Of a DNA stretch of 46,100 nt, positions 37,470-46,100 are shown piece after piece. Position numbers and translations under genes: made by a program. The notes beneath the pieces were generated by a model. The model did not search any database and was not told where the DNA came from. It worked only from the letters and a program-made list of their open reading frames with translations. Every line of letters starts with the position of its first letter. Positions within the stretch are counted from its first letter, which is position 1. This DNA is from Streptomyces muensis (GTDB lineage: Bacteria > Actinomycetota > Actinomycetes > Streptomycetales > Streptomycetaceae), in contig NZ_JAKEIP010000044.1 in assembly GCF_021474425.1 (NCBI RefSeq), positions 1 through 46,100 of the forward strand, in the 5' to 3' direction.

Positions 37470-39123
37470 GTATGGCCGGGGCCCAGGCTCCGAACCGTGG
37501 CATCCCGAGGACCCGTGGTATGGGGACGGGGGATGGGAAGGGCAGCAGGCCCAAGCGGGTCAGCAGGCTGCCTACGGCGGCCAGCCGCAGCACTATCCGG
37601 AGCAGCCGCAGCACTACGGCGAGTGGGGCAACGGCCAGCAGGCCGCATACGGTCAGGCGCAGCAGTACCCGCAGCAGTACGAACAGCAGCAGCACGCGGG
37701 CCAAGAACAGCAGTCGTACGACAACAACGGCTGGGCCAACGGTCCGCACGGGCAAGTCCAGTACCCCGACCCGGCAGACCCGTACGGGCAGCAGCTCGCG
37801 GGGTACGGCGGTGAGCAGCCCGACTACTACGGCACCCCCGACGCCTACCTGCCGCCGGCGCCGCCGAGCCGGCGGCAGGGCGAACCGGAGCCGCCTCGGA
37901 CCGACTGGGATCCTGGTCCTGACCAGGGCGAACATGCCTTCTTCGCCGGTGGCGGCGACGAGGGCGAAGACGACTCCGACGACGGGTCGGGAGGCGGCCG
38001 CGGCCGCGGTGACCGCAAGGGCCGGGGCGGAAAGCCCAAGAAGCGGCGCAGCGGAATGGCCTGTCTGGTGGTCGTGCTGATCTTCGGCGGCGGCGTCTCC
38101 GGAGTCGGATATTTCGGCTATCAGTTCTATCAGGATCGTTACGGCCCGGCGCCCGACTACGCGGGTGATGGTAACGGCGAGCAGGTCACCGTCGTCATCC
38201 CCAAGGGTGCGGGCGGCTATGTCATTGGGCAGAAGCTGAAGGCGGCTGGCGTCATCCTGAGCGTCGACGCGTTCGTTTCCGCGCAGAGCTCGGATCCCAA
38301 CGGCAAATCGATCCAGGACGGCGTCTACACGCTGGAGAAGCAGATGTCGGCTGAGAGTGCTGTCGAATTGATGCTTAGTCCGGATAGCCGTGACAACCTG
38401 ATCATCGCAGAGGGTTCACGGAACACGGCGGTCTACGCGTTGATCGACAAGCGCCTTGGGGTGGAGGAGGGCACCACGGCAGGCGTTGCAAAGAAGAGGT
38501 ATATGGACCTCGGTCTTCCCGACTGGGCGCTGGACCATCCGGATTTGAAGGACCCGCTGGAAGGATTCCTCTATCCCTCCAGCTACGCGGCCAGCGAGGG
38601 GCAGAAACCCGAGACCGTCCTCAAGGAAATGGTCGCCCGCGCCACAGAGAAGTACGAACAGATGGGCCTGGAGAAGAAGGCCGAGAACCTGGGCCTTGAC
38701 GGACCGTGGCAGTTGCTCACGGTGGCGAGTCTCGCGCAGGCCGAAGGCACGAGCCACGACGACTTCCGCAAGATGGCCGAGGTGGTTTACAACCGCCTCA
38801 AGCCGGGAAACTCAGAAACTTATGGCTCCTTGGAGTTCGACTCCACGTACAACTACGTGAAGAACCAGAGCGAGATTGACCTGAGCATCGCCGAGTTGAG
38901 GCAATACGACAACCCGTACAACACGTACTTCGTCAAGGGGCTGCCCCCTGGCCCTATCGACAACCCCGGCGAAGAGGCGCTCAAGGGTGCGCTCAACCCG
39001 ACGGACGATGGCTGGTACTACTTCATTTCGTTGGACGGCAAGACCAGTAAGTTCACGAAGACGCTCGCGGAGCACGAAAAACTTGTCCGGGAGTTCAACG
39101 CGTCGAGGAGGAACAAGGACTGA
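37462..39123 (+). CDS. mltG: Endolytic murein transglycosylase MltG (YceG family)
   Basis: Membrane-bound lytic transglycosylase of 553 residues that cleaves nascent glycan strands outside the cell. Residues 1-195 are a cytoplasmic, Gln/Gly/Tyr/Pro-rich then acidic and basic low-complexity tail, usual in Streptomyces; the membrane helix is about 199-221; the YceG domain fills about 240-550 with EGFLYPSSY (367-375) and the likely catalytic E428 in AQAEGTS. ATG 37462 has no Shine-Dalgarno: the preceding bases are the end of iscB, whose TGA lies 5 nt inside this gene. The second half, from about 38100, has visibly more A/T at third positions than the core genes. Confidence 0.93.
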   Translation: MTEYGRGPGSEPWHPEDPWYGDGGWEGQQAQAGQQAAYGGQPQHYPEQPQHYGEWGNGQQAAYGQAQQYPQQYEQQQHAGQEQQSYDNNGWANGPHGQVQYPDPADPYGQQLAGYGGEQPDYYGTPDAYLPPAPPSRRQGEPEPPRTDWDPGPDQGEHAFFAGGGDEGEDDSDDGSGGGRGRGDRKGRGGKPKKRRSGMACLVVVLIFGGGVSGVGYFGYQFYQDRYGPAPDYAGDGNGEQVTVVIPKGAGGYVIGQKLKAAGVILSVDAFVSAQSSDPNGKSIQDGVYTLEKQMSAESAVELMLSPDSRDNLIIAEGSRNTAVYALIDKRLGVEEGTTAGVAKKRYMDLGLPDWALDHPDLKDPLEGFLYPSSYAASEGQKPETVLKEMVARATEKYEQMGLEKKAENLGLDGPWQLLTVASLAQAEGTSHDDFRKMAEVVYNRLKPGNSETYGSLEFDSTYNYVKNQSEIDLSIAELRQYDNPYNTYFVKGLPPGPIDNPGEEALKGALNPTDDGWYYFISLDGKTSKFTKTLAEHEKLVREFNASRRNKD

Positions 39124-39463
39124 TCCTGGCTTGCTGGTTTCGCGACTCGTACCCAACGGCGAGTCGAGGCTGCCGTGGCCGATGCGTGAGATGCTCGGCT
39201 GGCCAACATGCGTGAGGCGCTGCTGGCGCCAGTGTGGGTGGTGCCAGCCGAACGGAGCTATAGAAGCGCAGCGTTAGGCGAGGCGGCACTCGTCCCGAGG
39301 ATGTGTCTACCAAGCTCAGCGAGTTGAAACGGCACAACTGTCGAACTGACGAGCCGTCATGAAGTCATATAACGGGCTGTGTTACTCTGTTGCAGAGTGA
39401 TCGCCAATCATTCTTGGCAGATTCCTTTGTCGCCTGTCTCTTGTGTGGACGCAGGAGGAGAAC
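39124..39463. other. Lower-GC spacer after mltG, no gene seen
   Basis: A 340-nt stretch with no credible ORF. A 10-bp stem with one wobble (39222-39231 with 39239-39248) may terminate mltG, without a T-run. ACTCTG-TTG-CAGAGT at 39384-39398 is a perfect inverted repeat in the region where the promoter of the next small gene should lie. The base content is lower in GC than the flanking core genes, suggesting acquired DNA. Confidence 0.5.
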
Positions 39464-39847
39464 ATGAGAATATCCCGCCTCGGATCCGTTGCGGTCATGG
39501 GGCTGGCTGCCGTTGGTCTCGCGGCAGTTCCGGCATTCGCTAGTGGTGGTACCTACTCGGTCGGGGGCGGTGCTTATGCTGCCTGGACGACCAACGGTGA
39601 CAAGCTCACTGTTTGTGACGAGAAGAAGGATGATCACGCCGCTGTTGCGAAGCTCTGGTACAAGCGGCCGGGTCAATCTGAGAGTCGATATGGGAACACC
39701 TTTGCCTATGGTGGAGCTAACAGTTGCGAAACTAGAGAGCTTCCCTGGCTTGAAGAAGGTTCCAAAATTAGGATCCAGGCCTGTCTTGGCAAGCAGAGTA
39801 GAATTCTAGAAAATACCTGTGGTTTGATCAGGAACGACGTCGCCTAA
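39464..39847 (+). CDS. Small secreted cysteine-containing protein
   Basis: A 127-residue protein with a classical Sec signal peptide: basic MRISR, a hydrophobic core to about 22, and a likely AFA|S cleavage after residue 26. The mature part is about 101 residues and has four cysteines (51, 88, 107, 119), enough for two disulfides, plus many aromatic and Gly residues. I recognise no family; small secreted proteins of this build are common and variable in Streptomyces. ATG 39464 has an excellent GGAGGAG. Codon third positions are much less GC-biased than in neighbouring core genes, which suggests recent transfer. It lies between mltG and aroE, which I expect to be adjacent elsewhere. Confidence 0.82.
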   Translation: MRISRLGSVAVMGLAAVGLAAVPAFASGGTYSVGGGAYAAWTTNGDKLTVCDEKKDDHAAVAKLWYKRPGQSESRYGNTFAYGGANSCETRELPWLEEGSKIRIQACLGKQSRILENTCGLIRNDVA

Positions 39848-39934
39848 TTGTAGTTGAGTGCGGATCGTGCTGTTGTTGAGGCGGAAAACCGGTTTGTCGG
39901 AGGCCGGGAACAACCGTCAGGTCGGGAGCCTTGC

Positions 39935-39940
39935 TAAGAT
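39935..39940 (+). promoter_or_regulatory. Possible -10 element of aroE
   Basis: TAAGAT fits TAnnnT, 60 nt before the chosen aroE start. No -35 is recognisable. Confidence 0.3.
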
Positions 39941-40000
39941 CATGGATTCGTCTTCGGGGTGCTCTCTATGCCGGATTTGCGAGGCTCAGGAACGCTTTCA

Positions 40001-40843
40001 ATGATGCCAGGGTCGACGCCTGACGCCCGCCGGGCTGCCGTTCTAGGTTCGCCCATCGCCCACTCCCTCTCCCCGGTGCTGCACCGCGCCGCCTACGAGG
40101 AACTCGGGCTCACGGGCTGGTCGTACGACCGGTTCGAGATCGACGAGGCCGCTCTGCCCGGGTTCCTCAAGGAACTCGGGCCGGAGTGGGCCGGCCTGTC
40201 ACTGACCATGCCGCTCAAGCGGGCCGTCATCCCCCTGCTCGACGAGATCAGCGAGACGGCGGCCTCCGTCGAAGCGGTCAACACCGTCGTCCTCGGCGAG
40301 GACGGCCGACGCGTCGGCGACAACACCGACATCCCCGGGATGGTCGCCGCGCTGCGCGAGCGCGGCATCGAACAGGTCGACTCGGCCGCCATCCTCGGCG
40401 CCGGCGCCACGGCTTCCTCCGCACTGGCAGCGCTCGCCCGCGTCTGCACCGGTGAGATCGTGGCGTACGTACGCAGCGAGGCCCGCGCCGCCGAGATGCG
40501 GCAGTGGGGCGAACGCCTCGACGTCGAGCTCCGTACGGCGGACTGGGCCGAGGCCGGCCAGGCACTGCGCGCCCCGCTGGTGATCGCGACCACCCCGGCC
40601 GGTACGACGGACGCCCTCGCCGCGGCCGTACCGGAGCGCCCCGCCACCCTGTTCGACGTGCTCTACGACCCCTGGCCGACCGCCCTCGCTGCGCGCTGGT
40701 CCATGTACGGCGGAGCCGTCGTCGGCGGGCTCGACCTGCTGGTGCACCAGGCGGTCCTCCAGGTGGAGCAGATGACCGGCCGCGCCCCGGCGCCCGTCGA
40801 GGCCATGCGAAAAGCGGGGGAGCGCGCTCTCGCGGCCCGCTAG
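40001..40843 (+). CDS. aroE: Shikimate dehydrogenase
   Basis: NADP-dependent reduction of 3-dehydroshikimate to shikimate; 280 residues from ATG 40001. The substrate site SPIAHSLSPVLH, the catalytic-Lys stretch LTMPLKRAV, the AVNTVV motif and the NADP loop ILGAGATASS are all present. The start is uncertain: AGGA lies 9 nt before ATG 40001, ATG 40004 follows at once, and the frame is also open from GTG 39959 and ATG 39968. It begins the chromosomal shikimate run with aroC, aroK and aroB. Confidence 0.93.
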   Translation: MMPGSTPDARRAAVLGSPIAHSLSPVLHRAAYEELGLTGWSYDRFEIDEAALPGFLKELGPEWAGLSLTMPLKRAVIPLLDEISETAASVEAVNTVVLGEDGRRVGDNTDIPGMVAALRERGIEQVDSAAILGAGATASSALAALARVCTGEIVAYVRSEARAAEMRQWGERLDVELRTADWAEAGQALRAPLVIATTPAGTTDALAAAVPERPATLFDVLYDPWPTALAARWSMYGGAVVGGLDLLVHQAVLQVEQMTGRAPAPVEAMRKAGERALAAR

Positions 40844-40895
40844 GATCCGCTGAGTTTCCGCAGGGGGCGGAGCAGAACTAGGGGGAGTACCAAAC

Positions 40896-41246
40896 GTGTC
40901 AGACGTGTCCACCGGTGTGCCGTTGGCGTCCGGCAAGAGCGAGATATTCCAGGCCGTCCTGCAGTTCATGCCGGACTGGGTGCAGATCCCCGCGCTGGTC
41001 CTGATCGTGCTGCTCGTCGTCGGGTCGTGGGGCTTCAAGCTGAAGCGCAGGATCGACCGTCGGCGTGCGGCGCGCACGGGACAGGCCGTCCAGGTGACGG
41101 AGCGGCACGGGCAGGGGCGGGGCGCCGACTACCTGGGGCCGTACGCGCCCCAGCAGGCCGCGCCGCAGCCCGCGCAGCAGCCGAGCGGTGCCGATTTCCT
41201 CGGCGCCTACGCGCCGCAGCAGCGCCAGGGCAACGGCCAGGCCTGA
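40896..41246 (+). CDS. Small single-pass membrane protein with a repeated C-terminal motif
   Basis: A 116-residue protein with one membrane segment (about 31-48, IPALVLIVLLVVGSWGF) followed by a basic stretch (KLKRRIDRRRAAR), which predicts a cytoplasmic C-terminus. The tail holds the same motif twice: GADYLGPYAPQQ and GADFLGAYAPQQ, joined by a Gln/Pro-rich linker. No function is known to me. GTG 40896 follows GGGGGAG. The 184-nt gap to aroC may hold the aroC promoter. Confidence 0.8.
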   Translation: MSDVSTGVPLASGKSEIFQAVLQFMPDWVQIPALVLIVLLVVGSWGFKLKRRIDRRRAARTGQAVQVTERHGQGRGADYLGPYAPQQAAPQPAQQPSGADFLGAYAPQQRQGNGQA

Positions 41247-41430
41247 TCCGGTCCGGGGCCCGGCGCCGCCGCACCGCCGTCCGCTTGGTGGACCGGCGGC
41301 CGGGGACCGGGCCCGGACGTGGGAGGATCGAAGGTGGCGGGCCGGGGCCGCGCACCTGGTCGCGCCGTCGCCGTACGCGAGGACGCGCGTACGCAGGGCA
41401 GTACCAGGGCGCGAGCACTGAGGAGCACCG

Positions 41431-44261
<2,831 letters not shown>

Positions 44262-44429
44262 GTCCACCGAACCACCCTTCCGTCCGATTCGCCTGTGGCG
44301 ATGGGCACTTCGGACCGCCACCGGCCGTTCACCAAACGGCGGCCGGGGGCGGTACCGTTCGGTAGCGAGCGGGGTTCAACCCTGCTGCCAGCGCCAATGG
44401 CCATGGAAGACGAGACGGAGTGGCACCGG

Positions 44430-45305
44430 ATGCAGCATGCAGTGGGTTCTCCGCTGCCGCCGCCCCACCAGTCGGGGCACGGCTGGACGCCGGCCGCACA
44501 ACACCCGGGTCCGCAGCACCCGGGCACGCATCAGGGCCCTGCCCCGCAGGCCCCGCACCAGGGATCCGCTCCCGTGCCTCCGCCGCCTCCGGCACCGGGC
44601 TTCACCCCGCCCGGCCCGGCCCCGCACCCCACGCAGCACGCCCACGTCCCGCCGGCGCCCGAGACCACCGGACACGTACCGCTGCCGCCGGGCGGCCCCG
44701 TCGGCATGCCGAGCGCCCCGCCCGCCACGGCGACACCCGACCCCGCCGCCACGACCCTCGCCGTCCTGCTCATCGGCCCGGCCGGGGCCGGCAAGACCAG
44801 CGTCGCCAAGTACTGGGCCGACCACCGCCGGGTCCCCACGGCCCACATCAGCCTCGACGACGTCCGCGAATGGGTTCGCTCGGGCTTCGCCGACCCCCAG
44901 TCCGGCTGGAACGACCACTCCGAGGCGCAGTACCGCCTGGCCCGCCGCACCTGCGGCTTCGCCGCCCGTAACTTCCTGGCCAACGGCATCTCGTGCATCC
45001 TCGACGACGCGGTCTTCCCCGACCGCCCCGTGGTCGGCCTCGGCGGCTGGAAGCGCCACGTCGGCCCTGGCCTCCTCCCGGTCGTCCTCCTCCCCGGCCT
45101 GGAGATCGTCCTGGAGCGCAACGCCGAACGCTCCGGCAACCGCCGCCTCACCGACGAAGAGGTCGCCCGCATCCACGGCCGCATGGCCGGCTGGTACGGC
45201 TCCGGCCTCCCCATCATCGACAACTCCCAACTGGACATCCCCCAAACAGCCCAGGTCCTCAACGACGTCCTCTCCCGCTCCATCGCCAGCCCTCCGAACT
45301 GGTAG
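44430..45305 (+). CDS. P-loop ATP-binding protein with a proline-rich N-terminus
   Basis: A 291-residue protein. Residues 1-107 are Pro/His/Gly-rich low complexity. A kinase-like P-loop domain follows, with Walker A GPAGAGKTS at 116-124, then SLDDVREWVRSGF, SCILDDAVFPDRP and DEEVARIHGRM, which recall small-molecule or RNA kinases of the AAA_33/zeta-like group; the substrate is unknown. I recall a similar ATP-binding gene directly after aroB in S. coelicolor. ATG 44430 has GGAG about 10 nt upstream; ATG 44397 or 44403 and a frame opening at 44295 are alternatives. The gap from aroB (44262-44429) holds a CCGGCCGTT/AACGGCGGCCGG hairpin near 44322. Confidence 0.82.
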   Translation: MQHAVGSPLPPPHQSGHGWTPAAQHPGPQHPGTHQGPAPQAPHQGSAPVPPPPPAPGFTPPGPAPHPTQHAHVPPAPETTGHVPLPPGGPVGMPSAPPATATPDPAATTLAVLLIGPAGAGKTSVAKYWADHRRVPTAHISLDDVREWVRSGFADPQSGWNDHSEAQYRLARRTCGFAARNFLANGISCILDDAVFPDRPVVGLGGWKRHVGPGLLPVVLLPGLEIVLERNAERSGNRRLTDEEVARIHGRMAGWYGSGLPIIDNSQLDIPQTAQVLNDVLSRSIASPPNW

Positions 45306-45315
45306 CCCGAGAGCC

Positions 45316-45375
45316 CGCCCGCTTCGAAGCGCGCGGGGCCGTGTAGAGCCCCGGTCCCGGACCACGGCCGCACCA
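45316..45375. repeat. Dispersed Streptomyces intergenic repeat, family B, copy 2 (degenerate)
   Basis: GCGCGCGGGGCCGTGTAGAG and the following bases resemble the element at 21003-21075. It lies directly after the P-loop gene and leads into the tandem array. Confidence 0.5.
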
Positions 45376-45385
45376 CGCCCCGAAG

Positions 45386-45975
45386 CTGGTGCCGACGGGG
45401 GTCGTCTGCCTTCAGGGGGCGGGGTTGTGTAGGGGTGCGGCTCGGGCGCGTGGCCGCGTGCAGCCTCGGGGCTGGTGGCCGATGGGGGCGTCGGTCCTCG
45501 GGGACGCGGGGCTGTGCTGGGGTGCGGGCGAGTGAAGCCTGGGTGCTGGTGGTGGACGGGGGCGTCTGTCCTCCTGGGTGCGGGGTTGTGTAGGGGAGCG
45601 GCTCGGGTGCGTGGCCACGTCAAGCGTCGGGCTGGTGACCGACGGAGTCGTCTGTCCTCGGGGTGCGGGGCTGTGTTGGAGCGCGGGTGCGGTGCGTGGG
45701 TGCGCGAAGCCTCGGGCCTGGTGGCCGATCGGGTCGTTTGTTCTCCGAGGTGCGGCGTTTGGTAGGGGGCGTGGGTGCGTGATGCCTCGGTGCCGGTGGC
45801 GGACGAGGGCTGTGTGTCCTCATGCGGGCGGGGTTGTGTAGGCGTGAGGCTGGGGGCGTGGGCGCGTGGTGCCTCGGTGCCGGTGGCCGAGAGGGGCGTT
45901 TGTCCTCCGCGGTGCGGGACCACGTAGACGCGCGGGCTCCGCGCATGGGCGCCAAGCCCCCGAGCTGGTAGCCGA
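45386..45975. repeat. Degenerate tandem array, eight phased units of 74-87 bp
   Basis: A phrase like CTGGTGGCCGACGGGGG begins units at 45386, 45472, 45546, 45632, 45718, 45793, 45880 and 45965, giving steps of 86, 74, 86, 86, 75, 87 and 85 bp. Each full unit continues with GTCTGTCCTC, TGCGGGGTTGTGTAGGGG, GCGGCTCGGGTGCGTGG and GCCTCGGG in that order. The core of the unit is like the family B dispersed repeat, so the array looks like a local expansion of it. The ORFs on either strand here are products of the repeat and are not called as genes. Confidence 0.8.
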
Positions 45976-45985
45976 GGGCACGCCC

Positions 45986-46100
45986 CACCCCCCAGGGGCG
46001 CGGGGAACTGCGCGACAAGCCCCCACGAACCCGCAGCCGCCCACTACCACGCCCGGCACCCTCGAACCGCCCCCTCACGAACCCGCAGCCGCCCCACCAC
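45986..46100. repeat. Dispersed Streptomyces intergenic repeat, family B, copy 3
   Basis: CCCCAGGGGCGCGGGGAACT, then GCGCGACAAGCCCCC and ACGAACCCGCAGCCGCCC; the last phrase comes again at 46077-46097. This is the common Streptomyces form of the element. It may run past the window's end. Confidence 0.75.

Noticed and set aside
39124..39463. Remnant of a transposase after mltG
   Set aside because: Short translated pieces (for example 38987-39277) show no transposase motif and no inverted terminal repeats were found.
44376..45923. 515-residue open frame on the minus strand across the P-loop gene and the tandem array
   Set aside because: The Pro/Thr/Arg periodic product simply translates the tandem repeat and runs antisense to a real gene.
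45386..45975. CRISPR array
   Set aside because: Units are 74-87 bp, imperfect along their whole length, with no short identical repeat alternating with unique spacers, and there are no cas genes.

Overview
This is a 46.1 kb piece of a very GC-rich actinobacterial chromosome, almost certainly Streptomyces. Codon third positions are nearly all G or C, GTG and TTG starts are common, genes overlap by 4 nt at GTGA/ATGA junctions, and two dispersed intergenic repeat families that I recognise from Streptomyces genomes are present. The gene order (thrS to aroB and the P-loop gene behind it) is the conserved core-chromosome order that I recall from S. coelicolor, read from memory and not searched.

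Layout. (1) 1-10.7 kb: thrS, a K+ channel, a HIT-family protein, a membrane protein of unknown function, an EF-G-like GTPase, then the phosphatidylinositol/PIM genes pgsA-patA-pimA. (2) 10.8-13.5 kb: a small membrane protein, a VOC protein and the PLP synthase pair pdxS-pdxT. (3) 13.5-23.8 kb: yebC, ruvC-ruvA-ruvB, yajC-secD-secF-apt and relA. (4) 23.9-30.5 kb: a DUF349 coiled-coil protein and a membrane cyclophilin (minus strand), an MBL-fold hydrolase, hisS, a VKOR-like protein and rarA. (5) 30.5-35.6 kb: rpsD behind a structured leader, two small conserved proteins, alaS and ruvX. (6) 35.6-40.0 kb: an accessory, lower-GC interval around mltG. It holds an IscB-type RNA-guided nuclease gene preceded by a run of perfect hairpins (the expected omega-RNA), and, after mltG, a small secreted cysteine-containing protein. 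(7) 40.0-45.3 kb: aroE, a small membrane protein, aroC, aroK read in frame into aroB, and a P-loop protein. (8) 45.3-46.1 kb: no gene, but a degenerate tandem array derived from a dispersed Streptomyces repeat.

The most interesting item is the IscB/omega-RNA locus inserted between ruvX and mltG. The nuclease keeps its PLMP, RuvC-I, bridge helix, RuvC-II, HNH, RuvC-III and C-terminal domains with the expected catalytic residues. No TnpA transposase is present. The iscB stop codon overlaps the mltG start by 8 nt and mltG has no visible ribosome binding site of its own, so the cell-wall gene may now be translationally coupled to the nuclease. Other notable points are two exact matches to the actinobacterial LexA-independent DNA-damage promoter (RecA-NDp/PafBC type) upstream of ruvCAB and rarA, an apparent AroK-AroB in-frame fusion whose linker looks like an intergenic repeat, and mutually exclusive hairpins in the rpsD leader.

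The core genes cover translation (thrS, hisS, alaS, rpsD, EF-G-like), stringent response (relA, with apt beside it), Holliday-junction and fork repair (ruvCAB, rarA, ruvX), protein export (yajC-secDF), membrane lipid (PI/PIM), PLP and the shikimate pathway (aroE, aroC, aroK, aroB).
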